Assembly: GCA_023380915.1 (NCBI GenBank)
Contig: JAMCSM010000150.1
Location: 3,790 to 40,458, forward strand
Length of the DNA: 36,669 nucleotides
Direction: 5' to 3'
Source of the DNA: Actinomycetota bacterium
Lineage (GTDB): Bacteria > Actinomycetota > Humimicrobiia > Humimicrobiales > Humimicrobiaceae
Notes under the pieces: model-generated
Told to the model about the DNA's origin: nothing
Database searches by the model: none
The model's input: the letters and a program-made list of their open reading frames with translations, nothing else
Program-made: the position numbers and the translations under genes
In this document: piece by piece, positions 17,841 to 25,806 of the stretch
Layout: each line of letters begins with the position of its first letter
How positions within the stretch are numbered: position 1 is the first letter of the stretch

Positions 17841-18854
17841 TTATGCAGATTTTAAAGGAGCACATGAATTTCTGACAATCAGCTTACAACCTAGAATTAC
17901 CTCTTTCTTTTTTCTTATAGTTCTACCCTCCAGAGTATCTATAAGAATTTTTGTCGCAATATTACCACATCTAAATTTTGGATAATTAATTGTTGTTAAT
18001 GGGACTTTTAATAATTTTGTAACGCCAATATTATCGCAACCTATTATTGAAATATCCTCCGGAACTGATAATCCCAATTCATCTATTGCTTCTAGTGCAC
18101 CTATTGCAATTATGTCATTAACAGCTAATATAGCTGTGATATCTTTATGATTGCTCAGCAATTCCAACGTAACATTGTAGCCCCCTTCACTGTTGTAAGC
18201 ACTTCTAGTTATAAAATAATCTTTTATTTGAATATTGTTCTCTTTCATTACATCTTTATATGCCAATAATTTTTGATTTGCCGGAAACATATTCGGCCCT
18301 CTTAGAAATGCAATATTTCTATGTCCCAAATTGATTAAATATTTTACTGCCTCTCTTTCACCTTGATACTCATCACCAATAACGTAATTTTTAGAAGTGC
18401 TTGATAGCTTACAAGTTACAAATATATGAGGAAATTCATTCATTTTTAATCTGTCCAAAACACTTGATTTAAAATCCAGTGTTGATATAAGTATTCCATC
18501 AACACTCCTCTCCATAAGCATGTTTAAATACTTTTCAGCAACTGCTTCCTCAAATCTTGATTCGCATACGATAACACTATAATTATAACTCTCAGCTGCT
18601 CTTATCACTCCTCTTGCTAATCTTGAATAATACGGATTTTCTATATCTCCTACTATAAGTCCGATGGTTTTGGTTTTCCTGGTTACTAAACTTTTAGCAG
18701 AGTTATTGGGATAGTAGCCAGTTTCATCTATAATTTTTAGTATCTTTTTCCTGGTTTCATTTTTTACATGCTTTTCATTATTAATCACCCTTGATACTGT
18801 TTTTTGTGAAACCCCAGCTAATTTTCCAACATCAGCTAATGTATATCTTCTCAT
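17841..18854 (-). CDS. LacI-family transcriptional regulator
   Basis: A 337-residue regulator. The N-terminal helix-turn-helix reads LADVGKLAGVSQKTVSRVIN with the hinge helix NNSAKSLVTRKT. The rest is a periplasmic-binding-protein-like effector domain (TIGLIVGDIENPYYS ... GCDNIGVTKLLKVPLTTI). Such proteins bind a palindromic operator and release it when a sugar or related ligand binds. It is coded inside the cluster (30 nt after the cupin gene, 57 nt before UroD-family B). The palindrome in the promoter at 21314-21342 is the obvious target, implying control of its own operon. Confidence 0.95.
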   Translation of the reverse strand: MRRYTLADVGKLAGVSQKTVSRVINNEKHVKNETRKKILKIIDETGYYPNNSAKSLVTRKTKTIGLIVGDIENPYYSRLARGVIRAAESYNYSVIVCESRFEEAVAEKYLNMLMERSVDGILISTLDFKSSVLDRLKMNEFPHIFVTCKLSSTSKNYVIGDEYQGEREAVKYLINLGHRNIAFLRGPNMFPANQKLLAYKDVMKENNIQIKDYFITRSAYNSEGGYNVTLELLSNHKDITAILAVNDIIAIGALEAIDELGLSVPEDISIIGCDNIGVTKLLKVPLTTINYPKFRCGNIATKILIDTLEGRTIRKKKEVILGCKLIVRNSCAPLKSA

Positions 18855-18884
18855 ATGGCTTCTATTCGTTTAAATATTACTTTT

Positions 18885-20078
18885 TTAATATTTATATTTT
18901 TCAATAAATGGAATATTTGTATTAATATCAGGCCCAAAAAACTTTATGATAAGCAAATCTGTTTTGCCGTCGTTTTTTACCGTTAATGGTTGGATTGCTC
19001 TATCGTGAGAAATCAGAAGTTCATCACACTGGAAATTTCCAGCTTCAATCTTGTGGCCATCATAAGTTCCTTTACCTCTCCAAACCAGTATGTTATAAAC
19101 ACCATTTTCTTTACTGATAAAACTCTGACCAGGTTTTACTACTAATCTCTTACCTGAAAACTTTGTTGTATTGTAAAATATCCAGTGCTCTACACCACCT
19201 GTTTGCTTTGTCTCTTCAATAAAAATATTTTTCAGGTAATGATTTTCGTAAAAATACGGATCGCCGTTGGCTGGCCAGTCAAGTTGATTAAGTATTACTT
19301 TTTCGCCTAATTCTTCTCTGTCTTCTTTTCTTACATCCTTAAATAAAAGTTCCTTTGAAATAATTTTACCCGCATTAAGCGCTTGGAGCATTGCAAAGAC
19401 GTCAGAGTCTTCCTGAAGTTCCAGTGTCAGCGCAGTTCCTGGAGCATGGAGTACCCCGGAGGGCAGGAAAAATCCTTCACCAGAGACATTAAGATACGCC
19501 CTTGCATACCGTAAAATCAGGTCATCTTTCCATTCTACAAGGTATGGCAGCAGGATATCGTACTTCTTCTCATCAACTATATAGGGGTGAACACCAAAAA
19601 AAGTCTCCGGATGGGGTCCAGTTTCTACATCATCCAGGAAATAATAGGCTTCATCCTTTGAATTCCTGCCGACAAGTCTTGCATCCTTTTCCATCTGATG
19701 GATATGGTAAGGAATCCTTACGCCAAAATCATAGATCTTGCAGAGCCTCCCCAGTCCTTTATGTGTTTTGGAATATTCCCTGCCCATGATAAGGTCGCCT
19801 GCTTCTTCAACAGCAGTTTTAAGCGTTATATTTTCATTTGAATGCGTTTCAAGATAGCTTAAACCTTCATCATCAGGACTTACAGCATTATCCGCAAGTG
19901 TTACAGAAGCAAGCCATCTTTCACATATAAATCCTCTTTTGCCTACATTGTATTCTTTTTCCGTAAGCCCAAGCCTTCTGCCGGGCGGCAGGAAATCCCG
20001 TGCAACCCAGGCAGGTTTCAAATTAAGAACACCATTGCCCTTTTCAAGGGCCTTTTCAACAATCAATTGTTTTTTCAT
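18885..20078 (-). CDS. Type I phosphomannose-isomerase-like cupin protein
   Basis: A 397-residue protein. The order of metal-ligand motifs is that of class I mannose-6-phosphate isomerase: RIPYHIHQ (His125, His127), KDEAYYF (Glu143) and FFLPSGVLHAPGTAL (His211). A second, C-terminal cupin-like part follows (VVKPGQSFISKENG ... ILVWRGKGTYDG). The protein is diverged from characterised ManA, so an aldose-ketose isomerase or sugar-binding role is more cautious than mannose specificity. The central part of the gene is visibly G+C-richer than its neighbours (32 of 60 bases at 19441-19500 against 21 of 60 at 20641-20700), hinting at a different origin. It starts 34 nt after UroD-family A. Confidence 0.75.
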   Translation of the reverse strand: MKKQLIVEKALEKGNGVLNLKPAWVARDFLPPGRRLGLTEKEYNVGKRGFICERWLASVTLADNAVSPDDEGLSYLETHSNENITLKTAVEEAGDLIMGREYSKTHKGLGRLCKIYDFGVRIPYHIHQMEKDARLVGRNSKDEAYYFLDDVETGPHPETFFGVHPYIVDEKKYDILLPYLVEWKDDLILRYARAYLNVSGEGFFLPSGVLHAPGTALTLELQEDSDVFAMLQALNAGKIISKELLFKDVRKEDREELGEKVILNQLDWPANGDPYFYENHYLKNIFIEETKQTGGVEHWIFYNTTKFSGKRLVVKPGQSFISKENGVYNILVWRGKGTYDGHKIEAGNFQCDELLISHDRAIQPLTVKNDGKTDLLIIKFFGPDINTNIPFIEKYKY

Positions 20079-20112
20079 AACTTTAGTGTCATACCCTAAA
20101 TTCTATGCAAAT

Positions 20113-21213
20113 TTAAAACTCTAATGGATAGTGGCCATACTTTTCAGCAGCAAGATGCAGGGCTAATGCGTTTTCTGGAGGCGTGTCTTTCATAATAGCG
20201 TTACATGTCCCAAGCACAAATCCACCATTATAACCAACCTTTTCAATTAGGTATTTAACCTGATGATCTACTTCTTCACAAGTTCCAAATGGTAATAGTT
20301 TATTAATATCAATATTTCCTAAAAAAGCCAGCTTATCCCCATATCTTTTTTTATAAAAAACAATATCATTTTGTGCTGCAGGCTGGATGGCATGTAAACC
20401 ATCCACACCTAAATCAACAATCATATCCATAACTTTATTTTGATTTCCACATGCATGAAAAACAACAGGCTTATTGAGTTTGTGTACTTCATCAACAATC
20501 TTTTTTACAAATTGAAAGTCTAATTCCCAGATAAGATCTGGTGATAAAAATGTTCCGGTATTATATGCATAATCATTTGCTAACCATATGCAGTCAGCGC
20601 CCTTTTTTATTGCCTTTTTTGCAATTTTTATCTGAAGATCTACAAGCCTCTTAGTAAAAAGCTTGATTTCCTCTTTACAATCAAAAACCCCGAGCATATA
20701 TTGTACAACTCCAATCAAATTTGCTACTTGAAAATAGCCTGTGTCTAATTGACAAACCACAAACAGATCACTTTCATTTACCCATCTCTCTAAATTATCA
20801 AATCCAAAATCCTCAACATTTGGAAATTTATACTCTGCTAATGATTTAATATCAGGTACTGGTGGTTTAATTACTTCTGTAGTAGTAGGTGTTACTAAAA
20901 ATTCCATTCCCCATACATTTCTTTTTATTTCATGACCTTCTGTAGTTTTTTTAATTGTCTTTATAGGTTCTCGAGGAAATACATGGGCATAATCAAATAC
21001 TAATAATTCTCTTACTCTTAATTGCCTTTTAAAAAATTCATCTGAAAAATTTTCAGTCATCCAATAAATAAGAAAATTTCCTTCTTCATCAATTGGTTTT
21101 GTTCCTAATAATTTATTTACAACTTTAGGATCAACCATAGGATCACCATGAGGAACTTTATCAGGTATGCCATTTCGATATAACACAGTTAGCATTCTTT
21201 CTTTATGATTCAT
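20113..21213 (-). CDS. Uroporphyrinogen decarboxylase-family protein A (MtaA/UroD-like methyltransferase fold)
   Basis: A 366-residue member of the same superfamily as protein B but clearly different in sequence. It keeps the complete metal set expected for zinc-dependent cobamide methyltransferases: VFHACGN gives His253 and Cys255, and VLGTCNAIMKDTPPENAL gives Cys337. DCIWLANDYAYNTG and FLGNIDINKLLPFG are typical barrel-strand ends. The start MNHKERMLTVLYRNGIPDKVP matches the common family N-terminus. It is the first gene behind the operator-bearing promoter at 21314-21342, followed closely by the cupin and LacI genes. No corrinoid protein lies nearby, so transfer to cobamide or folate is inferred. 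Confidence 0.85.
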   Translation of the reverse strand: MNHKERMLTVLYRNGIPDKVPHGDPMVDPKVVNKLLGTKPIDEEGNFLIYWMTENFSDEFFKRQLRVRELLVFDYAHVFPREPIKTIKKTTEGHEIKRNVWGMEFLVTPTTTEVIKPPVPDIKSLAEYKFPNVEDFGFDNLERWVNESDLFVVCQLDTGYFQVANLIGVVQYMLGVFDCKEEIKLFTKRLVDLQIKIAKKAIKKGADCIWLANDYAYNTGTFLSPDLIWELDFQFVKKIVDEVHKLNKPVVFHACGNQNKVMDMIVDLGVDGLHAIQPAAQNDIVFYKKRYGDKLAFLGNIDINKLLPFGTCEEVDHQVKYLIEKVGYNGGFVLGTCNAIMKDTPPENALALHLAAEKYGHYPLEF

Positions 21214-21313
21214 TTCTGTTCTTTCTTCTATTTAGAATTACGATTATTAAAATATGTCTTGCTTGGATGTTTTTAAATAATATTTACAATTTATTAATAA
21301 TTTTTTACCTCAT

Positions 21314-21342
21314 ATGTTAGCGCTGTCTGACAGCCTTGTCAT
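21314..21342 (-). promoter_or_regulatory. Promoter of the UroD/cupin/LacI operon with a LacI-type operator in its spacer
   Basis: Minus strand: ATGACA (21337-21342; 5 of 6 to TTGACA), exactly 17 nt, TAACAT (21314-21319). The spacer contains a perfect 13-bp palindrome GCTGTC-T-GACAGC (21322-21334). Overlapping it is GTTAGCGCTGTC (21316-21327), which has the central AGCGCT and flanking bases seen in many LacI-family operators. A repressor bound here would block RNA polymerase directly. The leader to the ATG at 21213 is about 95 nt. Confidence 0.6.
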
Positions 21343-21397
21343 AAGGATATTAAAAAAATTTTATAATGTCAATAGCAATTCTGCATCCTCTTCCTCT

Positions 21398-21510
21398 ATA
21401 ACCCCAAATCAAGCTTAAAAATATCCTTTTTTTAACAATATATAAAGATAACAATTTCACAAATGATAAAATTTTTTAATTAATTTATTGATTTTTTTGA
21501 TTTGGGTTAT
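21398..21510. repeat. 113-bp element with 14-bp terminal inverted repeats
   Basis: ATAACCCcAAATCAA (21398-21412) is the reverse complement of TTGATTTGGGTTAT (21497-21510) except for one extra C. The interior is A+T-rich and non-coding. The size and ends resemble a MITE. It lies in the 350-base gap between UroD-family A and the right DUF2283 copy; apart from this element and the promoter I see nothing else there. No clear target-site duplication was found. Confidence 0.35.
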
Positions 21511-21563
21511 TTTGCAATACTGTCCCATTTCATTCTGCAATAAATAACGGTGGTATTTATATA

Positions 21564-21631
21564 TTTATACTTTGAAGAAAAATATTATAATAACAGTAAC
21601 AGTTTGCGTATTTTATGGTAAATGGAAGTAA
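21564..21631 (+). pseudogene. Truncated DUF4258 remnant (last ~21 codons only)
   Basis: Reads YTLKKNIIITVTVCVFYGKW before the stop at 21629-21631. It is in frame and nearly identical to the end of the intact DUF4258 protein at 11407-11667. Upstream sequence no longer resembles that gene, so the 5' three-quarters are gone. It has no start codon with a ribosome site and is not expected to be made. Confidence 0.75.
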
Positions 21632-21633
21632 AA

Positions 21634-21849
21634 ATGAATATAATTTATGATAATTTAACAGATATTTTATATATCCGTCTGGATGACAGAATACAAAAAG
21701 TTATAAATAAACAAATAGCAAATGATACTGTTCTGGATTTGGGTAAGGACGAAAAACTTGTTGGCATCGAAATTATTAATGCGTCAAAACGGATAAAAAT
21801 AAATAATCTTTTACAATTAAAAGACAATTATCAAAAAATTGCTATATAA
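21634..21849 (+). CDS. DUF2283 protein, copy 2 (partner gene lost)
   Basis: A 71-residue protein that differs from copy 1 at eight positions, for example Asn2, Asp18, Asn30, Thr32 and Arg53. The frame is intact and the changes are conservative, which suggests it is still translated even though its DUF4258 partner is reduced to a tail. The ATG at 21634 has GGAAG upstream; an in-frame ATG at 21622 would add MEVK. It converges with the SIMPL lipoprotein gene, 27 bases away. If DUF2283 is an antitoxin, this would be an orphan one. Confidence 0.75.
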   Translation: MNIIYDNLTDILYIRLDDRIQKVINKQIANDTVLDLGKDEKLVGIEIINASKRIKINNLLQLKDNYQKIAI

Positions 21850-21876
21850 TTTTTATGATAACGTAACAGCTTTTTA

Positions 21877-22710
21877 TTACTTGAAAATATAAATTACTGA
21901 TATGTTTGCCTTTAATTCAAGTTCCTGCGGCAATATGACTGGAACAGCAGCATTGGCAGCTTTTAACTGATCAGAAGTTTCATACTTTATAGGTCCCGGA
22001 TAAGATGTGCCTCCTTCATTTACCGAATAAATTTCAACAATATCTGCGGCCATTGCTTTGGCAATTGCATCAGCCTTATCATTTGCATCTTTTACTGCTT
22101 TAGTTAAAGCTTCCTTTTTTGCAGCTTTTTTAGCATCATCACTTAAATCGTAATTTATTGAAGAAATGTCAGTTGCGCCAGCTTCTACTGCAGTTGATAT
22201 AACAGTTCCTATTTTTTCTATTTTTTGAGTTGTAACAAGCAAGGTGGTTACCGCATTAAATGCATATATGACAGGCGGTTTATTTTCAACATAATTATAT
22301 AAAGGGCGAAGGATATATCCTGTAGTCTCAATTTTTAAATCACTATCACCGGATGCTTTTATGGCAGTTATTACATTCTGCGTTTCTTTTGAATTTTCAT
22401 TTACTGCTTCCTCGCTTGAAGGTTTTTCAGTTGAAATTATTATATTTACCATTACAATATCCGGCATAACTTTTACTGTTTGTTCACTGGTTACAACAAT
22501 TGTTTTTGCCCCACTAAGTGCAGGTGTTTTTTGGGAATCTGCAGTGCTTCCATAAACAGTTTCATCTGTAACTGTCTGGGTTGTTACGGATTCATTTGTA
22601 TACCTTGGCGGTTTCTGCCCTATACAGCCCGGCAAAATTACAGCAGAAAATGCAATAAAAATAACTATGATAAATGAAACTGATATAAATTTTATTTTTT
22701 TCACAGTCAT
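21877..22710 (-). CDS. SIMPL-domain (DUF541) lipoprotein
   Basis: A 277-residue predicted lipoprotein: hydrophobic signal, lipobox ILPGC with Cys29, a Thr/Ser-rich linker, then a SIMPL domain from about residue 65. Landmarks are IVVTSEQTVKVMPDIVMVNI, then TGYILRPLYNY, and the conserved segment KKEALTKAVKDANDKADAIA that packs as a helix in this family, ending in a strand ANISVIYIF. SIMPL proteins are cell-envelope oligomers with no agreed biochemical role. The ATG at 22710 has AAAGGA upstream. It lies 54 nt after leuS on the same strand, so it may share its transcript. Confidence 0.88.
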   Translation of the reverse strand: MTVKKIKFISVSFIIVIFIAFSAVILPGCIGQKPPRYTNESVTTQTVTDETVYGSTADSQKTPALSGAKTIVVTSEQTVKVMPDIVMVNIIISTEKPSSEEAVNENSKETQNVITAIKASGDSDLKIETTGYILRPLYNYVENKPPVIYAFNAVTTLLVTTQKIEKIGTVISTAVEAGATDISSINYDLSDDAKKAAKKEALTKAVKDANDKADAIAKAMAADIVEIYSVNEGGTSYPGPIKYETSDQLKAANAAVPVILPQELELKANISVIYIFK

Positions 22711-22764
22711 TTATATTTCCTTTCTTCCATTTCCCTTAGTATTTTTTAAAATTAATGCTGTAAA

Positions 22765-25299
22765 TCAGCACACAACCATGCTGAAGAGCTTATCCCTTAC
22801 ATAGATTTTTTTTATTACTTTTCTGTCTTTTATATAATTTTTAATCTTTTCTGAAGAAAATGCAAAATTTTCAATCTCCTTTTCAGGAGTGCCAACAGGA
22901 AACTGCATTTTATCCCTGATTTTTCCATTTATCTGAAAAACTACCGTGGCCATCTCATCCATAACAGCTTCTCTGCTGAAATCTGGCCATAAAACTTTAT
23001 GTACGCTAAATTTTCTTGCAAATTTGAACCATAACTCTTCAGATATAAAGGGAGCAATTGGAGAAATAAGCAATATGGCCTTTTCTGTTGCCTCATATAT
23101 AAGATTATAATTTAAATCCTGCGGCTTAACTTCATCATTGTACTTATACATTATATTTACAAGTTCCATTATTGCGCTTATTGCCGTATTGAAGTTAAAT
23201 CTAAAGATATCCTCAGTAACTTTTTTTACAGTCTTATGCAGTTTTTTGTAATAATCTTTTTCAAGCGTGCTTAAATCTGACATAATAATTTCAGGACGTG
23301 GATCTTCCGGTTTTTTATCCAAACTCATATGTCCGTAATTTTTTAGATTTGAAATATTCTGATTGATAAGCCTCCAGAATCTGCTTAAAAACCTGTAAGA
23401 TCCTTCAACACCGCTGTCACTCCAGTCAACAATTGAATCTGCCGGTCCCACAAATAAAATATAAAGCCTTAAGGTATCTGACCCATATTTATTATAGATT
23501 TCAGAGGGATTAACTATGTTTCCCTTTGATTTTGACATCTTCTGCCCGCCTAAAGTTACCACGCCATGCGGATAATACCTTGTAAAAGGCTCCCTGAAAT
23601 CTATGAGATTTGCATCATGTAAAACTTTGGTAATGAATCTGGAATAAATAAGGTGCATCGTAGCATGTTCAATACCTCCAATGTATTGGTCTACAGGCAT
23701 CCAGTATCTGACATCATCTTTATTAAAAGGTTCAATGTCGTCATGAGGACTGCAGTATCTTAAAAAATACCAGGAAGAACATACAAAAGTATCCATTGTA
23801 TCAGTTTCTCTTACAGCTTTTCCCCCGCATTCCGGACAGGCAGTATTTACGAATTCATCAATGTATGCAAGCGGTGAAAGCCCTGTTGGTTTAAAATCAA
23901 CATTATATGGCAGAATAACCGGTAAATCTTTTTCAGGAACAGGTACAGTTCCGCATTTTTTACAGTAAATGACCGGAATTGGTGCTCCCCAGTATCTTTG
24001 TCTTGAAATTAACCAGTCCTTTAATTTGTAATTTATTTCTGCATTTCCTATATTGTTTTTTACCAGAAAATCAATTACTGCCTTTTTTCCTTCTGTTGAT
24101 TTTAAACTGTTAAAGCTTCCGGAATTAACCATTATTCCTTCACCAGTATATGCTACCTGAACTTCATCTGATATTTTTCCTGAAGCTGAAATTACTTCTC
24201 TTATTTTTATTTTATATTTTTGTGCAAATTCAAAATCCCTTTCGTCATGAGCAGGAACAGCCATTATTGCACCTGTACCGTATTCCGAAAGAACATAATT
24301 TGCAATCCATACTGGTACCTTTTCCTTATTTAGAGGATTTATGACGTATCTTCCGGTAAATCCCCCGATTTTCTCTACTTCAGCTGATCCTCTTTCAATT
24401 TCAGTTTGTTTTGAAATTTTGTTTTTTAATTTTTTTATTTCTTCTTTAATTTTTGGGTCTGTAACAATCTTATCTACCAGCGGATGCTCCGGAGCTAATA
24501 TAAAAAATGTTACACCAAACACTGTATCAGGTCTTGTGGTAAACACCGGTATCTCAATTTTCTCATTGTCATCAGTCAGTTTAAAATTAATCCTTGCTCC
24601 CTCACTTCTGCCTATCCAGTTTTTCTGAATTGTTAAAACTCTTTCCGGCCAGCCTTTTAGCAATTCCATATCATCAAGCAAGGACTGTGCATATTTTGTT
24701 ATCTTAAAATACCATTGTGTAAGGTTTTTCCTTACAACTTCAGTGTTGCATCTTTCACATCTCCCGCTTATTACCTGCTCATTGGCAAGAACAGTCTGGC
24801 ATGAATTGCACCAGTTTACCGGGCCTGATTTTTTTTCTGCCAGATCCATTTTATATAAAAGCAGAAAAAGCCATTGAGTCCATTTATAATAATCAGGTTC
24901 ACATGTAACTATTTCATCGTTAAAATTATATGTCATCCCCATTCTCTTAAAAGCAGTTCTCATCCTGTCAATATTTTTAAAGGTGCTTTCTCTTGGATGC
25001 ATTCCGCTTTTAATAGCAGCATTTTCCGCAGGGAGACCAAAAGCATCATAACCCATTGGATGTAAAACATTATAGCCTTTTCTGCTTTGCAGTCTTGCAA
25101 TTACATCCCCAATTGTATAGTTTCTTGCATGACCCATATGGGGCTCCCCGGAAGGATATGGAAACATTTCAAGACAGTAAAATTTTTGTTTTTCTTTTAC
25201 TGTCTTAAGATCGTTTATTTTATTTTTTTCCCACTCAATATTCCACTTTTTTTCAATAGCCTTGTGATCATAATTCTCAATATTTTTAATGCCAGGCAA
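22765..25299 (-). CDS. leuS: Leucyl-tRNA synthetase
   Basis: An 844-residue class Ia synthetase of normal length. Seen: the HIGH-type motif HMGH (54-57) in FPYPSGEPHMGHARN, KMSKS (587-591) in GGQKMSKSKGN, the CP1 editing-domain signatures TTRPDT (254-259) and AVPAHDERD (347-355), and two CxxC pairs at 164/167 and 181/184 plus 446/449 and 488/491 that may bind zinc. The start is a TTG at 25299, preceded by AAAGGA at good spacing; no ATG fits better. The 77-nt gap to rsfS is too short for a T-box leader and has no T-box core sequence. Confidence 0.98.
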   Translation of the reverse strand: MPGIKNIENYDHKAIEKKWNIEWEKNKINDLKTVKEKQKFYCLEMFPYPSGEPHMGHARNYTIGDVIARLQSRKGYNVLHPMGYDAFGLPAENAAIKSGMHPRESTFKNIDRMRTAFKRMGMTYNFNDEIVTCEPDYYKWTQWLFLLLYKMDLAEKKSGPVNWCNSCQTVLANEQVISGRCERCNTEVVRKNLTQWYFKITKYAQSLLDDMELLKGWPERVLTIQKNWIGRSEGARINFKLTDDNEKIEIPVFTTRPDTVFGVTFFILAPEHPLVDKIVTDPKIKEEIKKLKNKISKQTEIERGSAEVEKIGGFTGRYVINPLNKEKVPVWIANYVLSEYGTGAIMAVPAHDERDFEFAQKYKIKIREVISASGKISDEVQVAYTGEGIMVNSGSFNSLKSTEGKKAVIDFLVKNNIGNAEINYKLKDWLISRQRYWGAPIPVIYCKKCGTVPVPEKDLPVILPYNVDFKPTGLSPLAYIDEFVNTACPECGGKAVRETDTMDTFVCSSWYFLRYCSPHDDIEPFNKDDVRYWMPVDQYIGGIEHATMHLIYSRFITKVLHDANLIDFREPFTRYYPHGVVTLGGQKMSKSKGNIVNPSEIYNKYGSDTLRLYILFVGPADSIVDWSDSGVEGSYRFLSRFWRLINQNISNLKNYGHMSLDKKPEDPRPEIIMSDLSTLEKDYYKKLHKTVKKVTEDIFRFNFNTAISAIMELVNIMYKYNDEVKPQDLNYNLIYEATEKAILLISPIAPFISEELWFKFARKFSVHKVLWPDFSREAVMDEMATVVFQINGKIRDKMQFPVGTPEKEIENFAFSSEKIKNYIKDRKVIKKIYVRDKLFSMVVC

Positions 25300-25376
25300 T
25301 TTAAAATCCTTTCCCTGTAAAAAAATCAGAAAATGTAAAAAAATAATTATTCATGATTAGAATCCGGTAAAGATAT

Positions 25377-25757
25377 TTAATCCCACTTAACAATTTTTGA
25401 ATCTTTCCACAACCGTTCAAGGTTGTAAAACTGTCTAAATTCTTCAGAAAAGATATGTACTACAAAATCATTATAGTCAATCAATATCCAGTTACCTTCA
25501 GTTAAACCTGATGTATGAAGCGGGGAAAAACCAAGTTGTTTTAGTCTGAACTTTATTTCATCTTCAATCGCAGTTGTCAGCTTTATATTTTTAGCTCCTA
25601 TTATTATAAAAAAATCTGTAATTATAAGCCTGTTTTTCATTTCAAGGATATTTAAATATTCAGCGCCTTTCCTTGCAGCAATTCTGGCAACATATTTTAC
25701 AACATCCTTTATATTGTCCTTATTTAGTTTTAAACCTTTTTTTTCTATTTCTAACAA
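25377..25757 (-). CDS. rsfS: Ribosomal silencing factor RsfS
   Basis: A 126-residue protein that binds L14 and blocks 30S-50S joining in slow growth. Family pattern: ITDFFIIIGAKN, then KLTTAIEDEIKFRLKQLGFSPLHTSGLTEGNWILIDY with the VVHIFSEEFRQFYNLERLW ending. The N-terminus is uncertain. The frame is open to a stop 11 codons above 25757 with no ATG or GTG, so the TTG at 25757 is the best start, although its AGGA is unusually close. It lies 49 nt after the LCP-type gene and 77 nt before leuS, in the widespread nadD-yqeK-LCP-rsfS order. Confidence 0.94.
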   Translation of the reverse strand: MLEIEKKGLKLNKDNIKDVVKYVARIAARKGAEYLNILEMKNRLIITDFFIIIGAKNIKLTTAIEDEIKFRLKQLGFSPLHTSGLTEGNWILIDYNDFVVHIFSEEFRQFYNLERLWKDSKIVKWD

Positions 25758-25806
25758 TTCCTTTGGTTCAGAATAAGCGGTTTTTTCTCTTATTTTATCC
25801 TCACTT

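Larger units (their letters stand above)
21564..21849 (+). repeat. Direct repeat, right copy (DUF4258 tail plus DUF2283)
   Basis: The partner of 11600-11887 in the same orientation, ending exactly at the DUF2283 stop codon. Together the copies flank about 9.7 kb containing the carbon-uptake island. Recombination between them would remove the island and leave one intact DUF4258-DUF2283 pair. Confidence 0.85.

Noticed and set aside
16608..21213. UroD-family genes as haem-pathway hemE
   Set aside because: Both carry the HxC metal motif of the methyltransferase branch, lack the HemE N-terminal signature, and sit in a sugar-import operon with no other haem genes.
25300..25376. T-box leader before leuS
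   Set aside because: The gap is only 77 bases and lacks the T-box core; leuS appears to be read from the upstream operon.
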